Of a DNA stretch of 64,000 nucleotides, positions 54,101-63,007 are shown piece by piece. Location of the stretch: positions 17,961 to 81,960 of the forward strand of contig JAVBQL010000011.1 of NCBI GenBank assembly GCA_031549085.1. The letters run 5' to 3'. The position numbers and the translations under genes are program-made. A model generated the notes under the pieces. That model had not been told where the DNA came from and did no database searches. It saw nothing but the letters and a program-made list of their open reading frames with translations. This DNA is from JAVBQL01 sp031549085 (lineage in GTDB: Bacteria > Spirochaetota > GWE2-31-10 > MWDO01). Each line of letters opens with the position of its first letter. Positions within the stretch are counted from its first letter, which is position 1.

Positions 54101-55414
54101 TTATACTCTGGAGTTGTCAACCTTCCGCAATATCTTCAAGATAAAATAACAAATATAAGCGGAATGATAATAGGAAATAAAAACAGACTTATAGTTAGCA
54201 ATGTAAATGGACAGCTAAAAAAAGAGAATGTGCATGGAAACGGGCAGATAGTGTTTAACGGATTGGCTTTTGAGAGTTATGCTTTCCATCTAAACTCAGA
54301 CCCTGTTGTCTCTGTCATAAATGAAGGCCCAGTCTCTGCAAAAGGTGTTGCCTATCTAAAAGACTTTTTAATAGAGGCTAGAGGTGGAAGCTTCAATTTT
54401 ATAGGAGATATTGTTGTAGATCAGGCAGAGGTCAATTTAAAAACTTTTATGGGGGTTAATGAAGGAAGTCCAAAAAAATCTCCGCCTAAAACATTGCCTA
54501 TATATGTCGCTCTTACTTTAACAATGGGTGATAAAGTTCAAGTTAACTACCCAATAGTAAATGGTGTTATAAATAAGGGTGATCAATTTTTACTAAAATA
54601 TGTTGGAACAGAGCCAAATGTATACCTTGGCGGAAAACTGGGATTAAAAAAAGGAGAGATATCATACCTAAATAAAACATTTAAAGTTGAAAAGGCGACT
54701 TTTACTTTTGATGAAAATGATCCTAGAATAGATCCTATTGTTAATATTGACTCAACATACAGAGGCAGAGATTCAAGAGGGTCTCAGGTAAAAATAACAA
54801 TGACAATGACAGATAGATTGTTATCATTTAATACAAACTTCACAGCATTTCCATATAAAACACAAGATGAGATAAATAGCATCCTTGGTCTTGGCGGAGG
54901 CTCATCTTATGCATCCAATTCAAACACTAATGTTATAGATAATGTCCTTGAGCCAAATGAGATTGTTGATACAAAACAAAACCTAGATAGTATTGTAAAT
55001 ACAAGCAACTATATAACAAATGCCTTTATATTTTCTCCAATAGAGAGTAGTATTAAAAACGTAACAGGGCTTGACACATTCTCTTTTAGTACAAATTTTC
55101 TTGGAAATATTATAAAGTCCAACACGAATTTTCTTGATGTCTTAAATGATTCAACATTTTCTGTTGGTAAATATTTATCAAATGAATTATATTTTGGTTC
55201 TAGCATGACATTTAGAAAGAGGGAAGATCAAACGGAACAACTTTTTTTGCCTTTTGATGATAAAAACTATGGATTAAATTTGCAATTTATGTTACAGTTG
55301 GACTTACCTTATATAACTTTTGGGTATAATTTTGTCCCAAAAAGTTTTACTGATTTTAATATTTACAACAGCATAGAACACAGATTTTCTATAGAAGCCA
55401 ATGTGAAATTCTAA
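51104..55414 (+). CDS. tamB: TamB-like protein (DUF490), probable ATA start codon
   Basis: TamB-type AsmA-like proteins form a long groove bridging the periplasm, for lipid or outer-membrane protein export. The first conventional start (TTG at 51197) cuts through the membrane anchor and has no SD. Thirty-one codons upstream, ATA at 51104 lies 5 nt after AAGGAG, giving a natural N-terminus (NKPLDSSLKTKSREKRLL, then one membrane helix) and 1436 residues. An in-frame TAA lies just before (51092). The long middle is beta-rich, and the end holds the DUF490 pattern (GRVNLYSGVVNLPQYL..., GGKLGLKKGEISYLNKTFKVEKATFTFDENDPRIDPIVNI, TQDEINSILGLGGG). bamA follows 16 nt later. An ATG-to-ATA mutation is the alternative reading. 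Confidence 0.85.
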   Translation: MNKPLDSSLKTKSREKRLLTYISIILSFALILLLIFLFVNIFLFNIVANGKEKILADVKKSTGLNIGYSKLSLNFLGAVKLKQLSITDDEALDLKLNDVNVSFSLFSMLKNGFNPLAGVKKIRLKTLELNETHGALKEKIKTITEKFKGTTPTPKKEIDLPNITFEVDSIKIAITDFPIPYTLSLNKIKLNMASKTLKIDTIIDSNIKATNKINAAVNLRIKGTVDLEDEIATDFAIDFQKIDLNEFKLKKQKFAFNSKGSNFFLKRVEDLLPVDFLVTKNGNILKTNISLNNTLLEEFLEKKVDIAYLPSNIDLKANLAYDFSKKDLNGTLFSNLNLKKMSSIDEIVAKTNIYIRNNNININNSALSTNKGSVLLDGNISLDLNKIDIRAKVDNFEFANIKLTTELLFEKNRNVLILLTDNININDVDFGGFDCESVISDKRYTLKSRKDFNGYNVNGFIDTKNGLYVNMKHNLNNFKVSPVAKVFNKNVDANYFINTELETHFLKNNITIPKTAINIHDEKDKIANLNLSLKNKVVNYDSLNIDKFNIKSSGDINLFSKPFLFNAALNKDNFDFVINSSISNELISCSVNKNLKIVANLNQKYVSLKADKFELPLMGQIPSFSFNILYNMRNNSIRNGIFSVDNVELLKSGAGLLSSKIDYSNSKLSLNELSYKDTSNNIIGSLNSNLNIKSMLTKSDGELFLKDENKGESYSARYKIENGNIDGKVYLTQIDIKKFLKSPLSGFVNLRASLSGKVTNPAVELDGDISNGKLGNSKLEAYFFAKKNDNQYLLNRAQVTLGDNRISLKNSKIELNNGRIDLDVNGNIHAGVSILGKVLKLDFGLNGYHVLNEDKNREIMALNKDRATNMNLKIDQTTIGTFKSDQLIFVDKYPPLLVNIVRVKNKITARDIPEQFVYFTKDNEDMSLTVTDYYKNKILGANIKTKDKIITGKVNFNKFPVNAIQVVLKPNVWIDDGYLNGELVLNNNNGVPEYSGRVNLYSGVVNLPQYLQDKITNISGMIIGNKNRLIVSNVNGQLKKENVHGNGQIVFNGLAFESYAFHLNSDPVVSVINEGPVSAKGVAYLKDFLIEARGGSFNFIGDIVVDQAEVNLKTFMGVNEGSPKKSPPKTLPIYVALTLTMGDKVQVNYPIVNGVINKGDQFLLKYVGTEPNVYLGGKLGLKKGEISYLNKTFKVEKATFTFDENDPRIDPIVNIDSTYRGRDSRGSQVKITMTMTDRLLSFNTNFTAFPYKTQDEINSILGLGGGSSYASNSNTNVIDNVLEPNEIVDTKQNLDSIVNTSNYITNAFIFSPIESSIKNVTGLDTFSFSTNFLGNIIKSNTNFLDVLNDSTFSVGKYLSNELYFGSSMTFRKREDQTEQLFLPFDDKNYGLNLQFMLQLDLPYITFGYNFVPKSFTDFNIYNSIEHRFSIEANVKF

Positions 55415-55430
55415 AGGTGGTAATTTTTTC

Positions 55431-58241
55431 ATGCATAATCCCTCCAAAAATCTTGTTTTAATCCTTTTATATATTTTTTTATCGTTTTTCTCTTTTGCAG
55501 AAGATATGAATGTTGAAGGGAAAATAATAAACTCAATTATTTTAAATGGTCTAAAAAAAGCTAAAAAGAAAGATATACTTGCAACAATGACAACAAGAGA
55601 GCAGATGCCTCTTGATATATCTCTAATAGAACAGGACTATCAAAACTTGATGGCACTGGACTATTTTGAAGAGATCTATATAAATACAAAAGAGGCTTAT
55701 GACAAAAATACAAACTTTCCTCTCCCTGGTATGATAGATCTTGTTTTAGACTTTGTTGAAAAACCAACTATAAGAAGAATTATATTCAAGGGTAATAATA
55801 ATATTCCTTATGGTTTTTTGATAGGCGATGTCTCCTTAAAAAAGGGAGATTTCTTTAATAAAACTACAGTTCTTGCTGATATCGCAAAAATGAAAGAGCG
55901 GTATGAGGCAAAAGGATTTAACTATATCAATATAAAAAGTGATACATATGTTGATGAGGAGCTAAAAAGTAAAAATCAGATTGATTTGATATATGTTATT
56001 GAGGAAGGGCTTGAGACATATATCTCTGAAGTAATCATAAAAGGGAATGTAAAATATTCTGAATCATCATTAAAGTCAAGAATGAAGACCAAAGAGAGAA
56101 AATATTTTGGTCTGCAAAAAGGTATATTTATAGAGAGTGATTTTTTGCAAGATCTTGATGATTTGGGCAAATATTATAGAGATCATGGCTTTTATAATAT
56201 AGATATAAAAGAGCCTGAAATTTCCCGCTATGAAATAGATGAAGAGGGAATTCCAAAAGAGGTAATAAGAATAACAATAACATTAGAAGAGGGAAAACAG
56301 TATAGATATGGCGGGATGATATTAAGTGGGAATAATATATTTACTAACGATGATCTGACATACAACCTCAAACTAAAAGAGGGAAACGTTTTTAACTACT
56401 CCAAATATTCAGAAGATAAGTTTGCAATACAAAAGAAATATAATGATTATGGCTATGTTCAAACAATGATTGAAGAACAGCCTGTAATTGATGAAGAAAA
56501 TAATATAATAACATACAAATTAACAATTATAGAGTCATCAAGAAGCTATATTGAGGCTGTATACTTTAAAAACAACAAAAAAGTCAAAAATTATGTTCTA
56601 TATAGAAACATAGAGACTGAAGTTGGGCAAATATTTGACTATTCAAGACTTGTTAGATCTGTCTACTCCCTTATGAATTTGGGCTACTTCTCTAAAGTAG
56701 AGCCTGATATACAGATGGGTAGTTCACCAGGACTACTAAAAATAACATATGTCTTGGAGGAACAAAACACTGCAGAGATAAGATTTGGGCTTCAAGTATC
56801 AACAAATCAATGGCCTCCAGATTTTACTGTATTTGGAGAGATCAGTGAGAAAAACTTTTTGGGAAGAGAACTTCTCTTGAGTGGTAAAATAGATCTATCC
56901 ATATATAAGCAAGGATTTGAAGTTGGTATTCAAGACCCTTGGTTCTTCAACTTTCCTTGGAGTATGGGGGCATCATTTAAATTTTATCATGAGTGGTATC
57001 AAAAAGTATTAAGAAGATACTCATATGAGGATTATGAGCTATACGCAAGAGACAGTGGAGCTATAAGCAATCCAACAGAGACTGACCTTGAAAACTACTT
57101 TAATGATAAATACTCAAATCTTGCTGAAGAGAACCCAAACTATATTGGAAATAAAACAACTGGAGAGTGGGCTGGTGGTGGAAACTGGGGAACTTTAGGT
57201 ATGCACTCAATAAACTTTGAGACAACTGTTGGTACAGGATATAGATTTTTGCGATATTTTTATGTAAGTGGTAACTACTCTATTATACCTATGTATACAT
57301 TCCTACCGCTAGATCCTAATGATCCATCATATAGAGATAAAGTTTATGAAATAAGATACAAATCTTACAGAGAGCAGGTATTAAATAATGATGGCTGGTC
57401 AATAAAATCAAGACTATCAGCAACATTTGGAATTAATACAACATTACAAAATATAAACCCATATGAAGGAATTAGATTTAATATTACTACAGGGTACACA
57501 TGGGGCTCTTATGACTTTGTATCTCTATCATCAAAGTTTACCGCATACTGGAAAATACTCGATATGTACTTTAATGATTGGCCATTTAAACAGGTGCTTG
57601 TATTTAATATGGGAGCAGCATTTATATTCCCAGGATTTAGAAACATTGGTGGAGAGTTAAATGGAAGAAATACGGCTGGTATGGGTCCTATACTTGGATA
57701 TAATGACTACTTAACAGTAGATGGTTTCTTTATGGGACGTGGTTGGGGTAACTCTATAGGTTCAACAACATCCGAAGGAAGATTAACCACAAAAACAGGA
57801 TATGCAAGATTTGACTTCTCTCTAGAGTATCGTATACCTATAAATGAGAAATTTGTATGGCTTGCTGGTTTTGTTGATATGGTAAACTTAGTAGAGGGTC
57901 CAACAAGAAGTATACCTAGACTAGGCGATTATGGGACTATATTAAGTACAGGGTCTTCATATATTTATGATACTGACTATACATATAGCTGGATGTGGTG
58001 GAATCAAGATAGAGGTCAATATAAGTGGTATAATCAAGATATGAAATCTTGGTGGAATATAGATAACTGGTATGGCTCTATCGGTGTTGGTGTTCAGCTA
58101 ACACTTCCTCAACTACCTTTAAGCTTTTATATAGTTAAGAGATTCAAAATCAATAATTATGCAGGTTTTGAGTGGGTTCAGAACTCGCCAGGAACAGCCA
58201 ACCTTGATTTTGTTCTCTCTATCGTTGGTTACTATTTTTAG
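55431..58241 (+). CDS. bamA: Outer-membrane protein assembly factor BamA
   Basis: BamA inserts beta-barrel proteins in the outer membrane. The 936 residues have a signal peptide (to about 24). Five POTRA-like domains span about 28-430, with motifs such as IRRIIFKGNNNIPYGFL, YISEVIIKGNVKYSESSLKSRM and YRYGGMILSGNNIFTNDDL. The C-terminal barrel starts at about EIRFGLQVSTNQWPPDFTVFGEISEKNFLGRELLLSG and ends with aromatic F (VLSIVGYYF). The lid-loop family motif (VRGF/Y) is represented near GRGWGNSIGS. The barrel is longer than in E. coli, with extra loops rich in Trp/Tyr. It lies between tamB and skp, an outer-membrane biogenesis block. Confidence 0.93.
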   Translation: MHNPSKNLVLILLYIFLSFFSFAEDMNVEGKIINSIILNGLKKAKKKDILATMTTREQMPLDISLIEQDYQNLMALDYFEEIYINTKEAYDKNTNFPLPGMIDLVLDFVEKPTIRRIIFKGNNNIPYGFLIGDVSLKKGDFFNKTTVLADIAKMKERYEAKGFNYINIKSDTYVDEELKSKNQIDLIYVIEEGLETYISEVIIKGNVKYSESSLKSRMKTKERKYFGLQKGIFIESDFLQDLDDLGKYYRDHGFYNIDIKEPEISRYEIDEEGIPKEVIRITITLEEGKQYRYGGMILSGNNIFTNDDLTYNLKLKEGNVFNYSKYSEDKFAIQKKYNDYGYVQTMIEEQPVIDEENNIITYKLTIIESSRSYIEAVYFKNNKKVKNYVLYRNIETEVGQIFDYSRLVRSVYSLMNLGYFSKVEPDIQMGSSPGLLKITYVLEEQNTAEIRFGLQVSTNQWPPDFTVFGEISEKNFLGRELLLSGKIDLSIYKQGFEVGIQDPWFFNFPWSMGASFKFYHEWYQKVLRRYSYEDYELYARDSGAISNPTETDLENYFNDKYSNLAEENPNYIGNKTTGEWAGGGNWGTLGMHSINFETTVGTGYRFLRYFYVSGNYSIIPMYTFLPLDPNDPSYRDKVYEIRYKSYREQVLNNDGWSIKSRLSATFGINTTLQNINPYEGIRFNITTGYTWGSYDFVSLSSKFTAYWKILDMYFNDWPFKQVLVFNMGAAFIFPGFRNIGGELNGRNTAGMGPILGYNDYLTVDGFFMGRGWGNSIGSTTSEGRLTTKTGYARFDFSLEYRIPINEKFVWLAGFVDMVNLVEGPTRSIPRLGDYGTILSTGSSYIYDTDYTYSWMWWNQDRGQYKWYNQDMKSWWNIDNWYGSIGVGVQLTLPQLPLSFYIVKRFKINNYAGFEWVQNSPGTANLDFVLSIVGYYF

Positions 58242-58266
58242 AATATTTTTATATGAGGATATAATT

Positions 58267-58782
58267 ATGAAAAAAATAACTCTATCTTTTATTTTAGTTC
58301 TGCTCTTTAATATCTCCTTTTATGCCTCTTCAAAACTTGATAGGATAGCTATAATAAATATACAGCAGGTAATAGAGACGGTCTATTCTGCTGATAAGAT
58401 CTCTAGCATGAAAAGTATCAAAGATGAGAAGGATAAGATGCAGGATAATTTAAACAAGATAAGAAATGAGATCGTGAAGACAGAAGAGAGTAGAATAAAT
58501 AGTACTGATAATAATGCAAAAATAGTTTTAGAGAAAAAAATAGAGGATTTAAAAAAGCAATATGCTGACTACTATAAATTTGCAACAACACAAATAGAAC
58601 AAAAAATAAAGAGTACTCAAGAGCCCATTTTTAAAGAGATATATGATGTTGCAAAGAGAATAGCAGAACTTGAAGGATACTCTCTCATATTAGAAGCAAA
58701 AATGGAGGGTATCATCTACTATTCTGTTGATAATGATATTACTCAAAAAGTAATAACAAATCTTAATGCTAGAGGATTTTAG
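58267..58782 (+). CDS. skp: OmpH/Skp-like periplasmic chaperone
   Basis: This 171-residue protein has a signal peptide (MKKITLSFILVLLFNISFYASS). The OmpH/Skp pattern follows: IAIINIQQVIETVYSADKISSMKSIKDEKDKMQDNLNKIRNEI with a long coiled coil and a C-terminal beta segment GYSLILEAKMEGIIYYSVDNDITQKVITNL. Skp holds unfolded outer-membrane proteins. The ATG at 58267 follows GAGGAT; an upstream in-frame start at 58159 lies inside bamA and would add a non-signal stretch, so it is rejected. It follows bamA by 25 nt. Confidence 0.92.
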   Translation: MKKITLSFILVLLFNISFYASSKLDRIAIINIQQVIETVYSADKISSMKSIKDEKDKMQDNLNKIRNEIVKTEESRINSTDNNAKIVLEKKIEDLKKQYADYYKFATTQIEQKIKSTQEPIFKEIYDVAKRIAELEGYSLILEAKMEGIIYYSVDNDITQKVITNLNARGF

Positions 58783-58827
58783 ATAGCAATAGATTTAATT
58801 CAATGTATGTAATCAAATCAACATAAC

Positions 58828-58862
58828 AAAAAAGAGCAGCTAAAATAGTTGCTCTTTTTTTA
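58828..58862. terminator. Bidirectional terminator between skp and rpe
   Basis: AAAAAAGAGCA pairs with TGCTCTTTTTT around a short loop with an inner GCT/AGT. A and T runs on both sides serve the two convergent genes. Confidence 0.85.
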
Positions 58863-58892
58863 TTAATATATTAATAATTTTAATAATAAAAA

Positions 58893-59558
58893 TTAGTTTT
58901 TTACACCAAAGTTGTGTATAGAATCTATAAACTTTTTTCTACCAGAGAGATCTGCATTAAAAAAAGCAGAACCTGCTACAATTACATCAGCTCCAGCTTC
59001 TAAAACTCTATCCAAATTTGATGGCGATATTCCACCATCAATCTGTATTTTATAATTGTACCCCTTCTCTTCTCTTATCTGTTTTAATATTTTAATTTTA
59101 TCGAAATTATATTCCAAACATTTTTGTCCGCTAAAACCTGGGTTTACACTCATAACAAGAACCAGATCTACAAAAGGCAAACAATACTCCAATTGGGATA
59201 TTGGAGTTGATGGATTTAAAGTAACACCTACAAGTTTTTTAAAATCTTTTATATAGTTTATTAATCTGTCTGCATGAAAAACAGTCTCTATATGAAAGTT
59301 TATTAGATCTGCTCCTGCTTTGACAAAATCTTCCACTAAAGAGGTTGGATTTGTTACCATAAGATGTACATCTGCAAAACATTTTGTTCTATCTTTTATA
59401 TCTTTAACAATTTTACTGCCAAATGTAAGCTGGGGAACAAAGTGTCCATCCATAACATCAATATGAACCCAATCAATACCAAGACTTAGAGAACTTTTTA
59501 TCTCAGAACCAAGATCATAAAATGAAGCCGATAAAATAGAGGGAGAAATTAGAGCCAT
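58893..59558 (-). CDS. rpe: Ribulose-phosphate 3-epimerase
   Basis: This is the pentose-phosphate enzyme interconverting ribulose-5-P and xylulose-5-P. The 221-residue TIM barrel has ISPSILSASFYDLGSEI at the start, WVHIDVMDGHFVPQLTFG (metal His and Asp) near 31, CFADVHLMVTNP, LVLVMSVNPGFSGQKCL near 136, IQIDGGISPSNL near 172 and VAGSAFFN near 194. All ligands are present. It starts directly after malQ ends (no gap), so the pair is co-translated. Confidence 0.96.
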   Translation of the reverse strand: MALISPSILSASFYDLGSEIKSSLSLGIDWVHIDVMDGHFVPQLTFGSKIVKDIKDRTKCFADVHLMVTNPTSLVEDFVKAGADLINFHIETVFHADRLINYIKDFKKLVGVTLNPSTPISQLEYCLPFVDLVLVMSVNPGFSGQKCLEYNFDKIKILKQIREEKGYNYKIQIDGGISPSNLDRVLEAGADVIVAGSAFFNADLSGRKKFIDSIHNFGVKN

Positions 59559-61076
59559 CTATACCCTTCCATGTTTTTTAGTTAAATCAAATAATTTTCT
59601 TGCTAATGGTTTTGTAAGTTGTTTTTCAGACAATCTCCATCCCCAATTTGGCTCTCCAGTAGTACCAGGAGTATTCATTCTATACTCTGCGCCCAAAGAC
59701 AAAACATCCTGCATTAAAAATACAACTCTATTAGCATTTGATGAGAGTAGTTTCTCAATCACTGCAAAGTTTAATTCTGCTCTCTTTCCTATTTTTAAAT
59801 AGTTCAAAACATCTTTTTGTTCATCATCTTTTAGAGAGTCAAACCAGCCTAAAAGAGTGTTATTATCATGAGTTCCCGGGTACGCAATACAGTTAGCTTC
59901 ATAATTCTCTGGTAAAAAATAGTGTTTAGAATTGTCAAGTATATTATTATTTTCATCAGCAAAAGTTCCTTTATTAAAAGGAGCAAATTCAAAAATTTTC
60001 ATACCTGGAAGTTTATATCTATCTTTTAGTTCACTTACCTCTTTTGTTATAAGTCCCAAATCTTCAGCTATTAAAACTTCAGAGAGCTTATCTCCATAAA
60101 CTCTTTGTAGAGAATTAAAAAAATCGACACCAGGACCTTTTACCCATCTACCTTTGATAGCAGTCTCTTCACCATATTTTACTTCCCAGTAGGCTTCAAA
60201 TCCTCTAAAGTGATCAATACGAACAGAATCTACAAGTTTTAATAGAGCAGCAACTCTCTTTTTCCACCAATTATAGTCATCCTCTTTCATCAAATCCCAT
60301 CTATAGTGAGGATTGCCCCATAACTGTCCTGTAACAGAAAAATAATCAGGCGGAACTCCAGCAACCACTTCAGGTTTACCATTCTTATCAAGGTAAAAAA
60401 GTCTTTGGTTTGCCCAAACATCAGAGCTATCATATGATACAAATATTGGTGCATCACCTACTATAGATATACCATTTTTATTTGCATAATTTTTAAAAGC
60501 CATCCATTGATCATTAAATTCATATTGAATAAACTTATAGAACTCAATATCATTTTTTATCTCTTTTGATAGTTTATCTAAACCTGTACGATTTCTTAAC
60601 TCATCTTCCCAAAGATCCCAGCTAGCACCGTTTTTAGAGTCCTTTATAGCCATAAAAGTGGCATAGTCATCAAGCCAAAAGCTATTTTCACTGCAGAAAG
60701 AGTCATAAGAGCTATTTTTTTGGAATCTGCTAAAAGCCACTCTTAGAATTTTGAAATTATTAACATATATTCCATAATATGATATAAATTGAGGATCAAA
60801 CTTTGGATAATCTTTAAGATCTTTTTGTGTTAGAAGTCCCTTCTCTATCAGCTTGTCAAAACTTATAATATATGGAGTCCCAGCGAAAGCAGAAAAAGCT
60901 TGATATGGAGAGTCCCCATAACCAGTTGGACCAAGAGGTAACACCTGTAATATTGTCTGTCCAGCTTCTTTAAGCCAATCTACTATTTTATATGCTCCAT
61001 CACCCAAATCTCCAGCACCATAAGGAGAGAAAAAAGATGTAGGGTGTATCAATATACCACTCGATTTCTTTGACAT
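59559..61076 (-). CDS. malQ: 4-alpha-glucanotransferase (amylomaltase)
   Basis: MalQ transfers maltooligosaccharides and acts in glycogen and maltose use. The 505 residues are standard GH77: GILIHPTSFFSPYGAGDLG at the start, QVLPLGPTGYGDSPYQAFSAFAGTPYIISFDKL, GDAPIFVSYDSSDVWANQRLF, VRIDHFRGFEAYWEVKYGE (nucleophile Asp) near 293, VLIAEDLGLI near 340 and YPGTHDNNTLLGWF near 395. Works naturally with glgC. rpe follows immediately. Confidence 0.96.
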   Translation of the reverse strand: MSKKSSGILIHPTSFFSPYGAGDLGDGAYKIVDWLKEAGQTILQVLPLGPTGYGDSPYQAFSAFAGTPYIISFDKLIEKGLLTQKDLKDYPKFDPQFISYYGIYVNNFKILRVAFSRFQKNSSYDSFCSENSFWLDDYATFMAIKDSKNGASWDLWEDELRNRTGLDKLSKEIKNDIEFYKFIQYEFNDQWMAFKNYANKNGISIVGDAPIFVSYDSSDVWANQRLFYLDKNGKPEVVAGVPPDYFSVTGQLWGNPHYRWDLMKEDDYNWWKKRVAALLKLVDSVRIDHFRGFEAYWEVKYGEETAIKGRWVKGPGVDFFNSLQRVYGDKLSEVLIAEDLGLITKEVSELKDRYKLPGMKIFEFAPFNKGTFADENNNILDNSKHYFLPENYEANCIAYPGTHDNNTLLGWFDSLKDDEQKDVLNYLKIGKRAELNFAVIEKLLSSNANRVVFLMQDVLSLGAEYRMNTPGTTGEPNWGWRLSEKQLTKPLARKLFDLTKKHGRV

Positions 61077-61200
61077 ATATAATCCTCGCTTTTATCATTA
61101 ACAGTTAAACTAATTTAAGATATCAACTTAAAGATTGTACCACAACCAATATTAAATGGTCAACTACTATTTTATGCTCACAAATAAAATATTTCATTCA

Positions 61201-61950
61201 TTATTTAATGTTATTTAAGTAAGTGTTGCACTCTACTTTCTTTATTACTTTACCTATGTAAAATGGCAAATATAATATTAAAAACAAAATTAATAGCACA
61301 ATTAAAAGAGTTAAGCGATAATTCATAGCAAATAGATCAAAAAAACTACTAAAATATGGTTTCTTTATCAAAAATAGATAGTTTGAGTTTAGTATGAGAT
61401 TTATAATATAGACAAATAGCAAATAAATAACTGTTAGAAAATATGATATAACTGTCTCCTTAAATGAAACACTATATTTTTCTATAAATAAAAAGTAAAA
61501 AACACATAAAAGAATAGTACCATGAGCTAAAAAAAACTCAAAAAAACGAAAATGTGGAAAATTATGTAATATTTGAGGAAATATAAGAGCATAAAGAGAA
61601 CCTATTAGTCCCCAAAAATATAATATACAAAAAATCATTTTGCTTTTAGTAATCAATAGAAAAAATGTTAATATTAGAGAAACAGAACATATATTAAGTG
61701 GAAGAGACTCTTTTAGAGTAAAATTGTTATTTAAAATAAGCCAAAACATATATGAAAATTGCAAAAAAAGAGCAAAATAGGCAAAAAAGATTCTAAAAAC
61801 CTTTTTTACTTTCTCATCGTATCTGCTAATAATTAAAAGCAGCAATGCTATAGAGATAGCAATAATTATAAGAGTAACTATATGTGTTGTTGAAAATATT
61901 TTAAAAAATGTCTTTGATCTATTAGAAAAAAATTGAATAATAGTATTCAT
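61201..61950 (-). CDS. YwaF/TIGR02206-like integral membrane protein
   Basis: This 249-residue protein has about seven hydrophobic segments spread over the whole length and little charged sequence. The pattern FSTTHIVTLIIIAISIALLLLIISRYDEK, SLPLNICSVSLILTFFLLITKSKMIFCILYFWGLIGSLYALIFP and HFRFFEFFLAHGTILLCVFYFLF is that of the YwaF (TIGR02206) family. Its function is not established. Weak SD. It lies alone between malQ and the tandem lipoprotein genes. Confidence 0.8.
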   Translation of the reverse strand: MNTIIQFFSNRSKTFFKIFSTTHIVTLIIIAISIALLLLIISRYDEKVKKVFRIFFAYFALFLQFSYMFWLILNNNFTLKESLPLNICSVSLILTFFLLITKSKMIFCILYFWGLIGSLYALIFPQILHNFPHFRFFEFFLAHGTILLCVFYFLFIEKYSVSFKETVISYFLTVIYLLFVYIINLILNSNYLFLIKKPYFSSFFDLFAMNYRLTLLIVLLILFLILYLPFYIGKVIKKVECNTYLNNIK

Positions 61951-62000
61951 ATTAAAACTTCTCTAGTATTAATAATAATTTTAATTAATTAAACCCCACT

Positions 62001-62978
62001 CTACCTTATCACCTCATAGCTTAGATCATCCATATTAATCTTGTATACCCCATCATTGTTTTCGCTTACCACCCATATATAGCCATATCTGCAGTAGGTA
62101 ACAAAGTTGCCAGAATCTTTTAGATTGATAGAGTTGATATGTGCATAGCCATCATTCATATCCATTTTACTTATCACCAAATTTGAGTAACCAAATATTG
62201 TTAAAAAGTAGGCAAAATTATCCTTCTCATAGACATCTCTAAGCAGAAACCTCCCTGTAGAGAAGAGATAGTTTCCATCAAGAGGTTCAAATGATTTTAT
62301 ATAGTAGATATTATGATTCTCTACTTCTGCATTAATATTTAGCTCCTGCAAATAGTGAGATTTTAGTACATATGTCTTGTGTTGTGTACTAAATAGGCTA
62401 TCACCAACAACAACATTATCTGTTAAATTATATATTATATCATTTCTAATACTATCAAAAAATACGATATAATCTTTGCCATCTATTTTTGTATGATTTC
62501 TCGTAAAGGTATAGTGGGGTAAAGTTATATATTTTGATTGATCACTTGATGGATCATAGGTAAAGTATTCATTGCCGCCAATGGGGTTAATCCATAGTTT
62601 ATTATCCACTATTGCCAAACTGTTTGGAAGATACTTAACATTAAATTCTCTTGCTCTTCCGCTTCTTACATCAAGCTTAAATGATCTTCCATCCAGTAAG
62701 ATTATATATGGATTTATATCAAAAGAGCTGTCGTGTATAAGATCATGTATTGTAAATCCATCAAAATCGTATCTATATACTATTTTACTATTTTTGGAAT
62801 CAACAGCATAGACTCTTCTTGTATCATAATTTGTAAGGTAGATGGTGTCACTATCCGCACCTATTGGAGCAAATGTTGGAAGAGGTTTTAGCTCCTCCTC
62901 TTTTATATCTATACAGCCAGAGGAGAAAATTAAAAATAGAGAGAAAATAAAGAGAGGATAAAATTTCTTAATAGTCAT
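62001..62978 (-). CDS. Tandem lipoprotein copy A, propeller-like
   Basis: This 325-residue lipoprotein has lipobox FSSGC (Cys near 22). The mature part has beta strands with repeating short motifs (TIYLTNYDTRRVYAVDSKNSKIVYRYDF; SFKLDVRSGRAREFNVKYLPNSLAIVDNKLWI; YGYIWVVSENNDGVYKINMDDL), suggesting a six- or seven-bladed propeller, but no named family is matched. SD AAGGAG. It is followed by AT-rich DNA and is 29 nt downstream of copy B. Residues 1-150 and 235-325 are nearly identical to copy B; the middle is diverged. Confidence 0.85.
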   Translation of the reverse strand: MTIKKFYPLFIFSLFLIFSSGCIDIKEEELKPLPTFAPIGADSDTIYLTNYDTRRVYAVDSKNSKIVYRYDFDGFTIHDLIHDSSFDINPYIILLDGRSFKLDVRSGRAREFNVKYLPNSLAIVDNKLWINPIGGNEYFTYDPSSDQSKYITLPHYTFTRNHTKIDGKDYIVFFDSIRNDIIYNLTDNVVVGDSLFSTQHKTYVLKSHYLQELNINAEVENHNIYYIKSFEPLDGNYLFSTGRFLLRDVYEKDNFAYFLTIFGYSNLVISKMDMNDGYAHINSINLKDSGNFVTYCRYGYIWVVSENNDGVYKINMDDLSYEVIR

Positions 62979-63007
62979 AAAATACTCCTTAAAAAAAATA
63001 AAGCACT

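Noticed and set aside
58159..58266. N-terminal extension of the Skp-like protein
   Set aside because: The extra 36 codons overlap the end of bamA and destroy the signal peptide; the ATG at 58267 has an SD.
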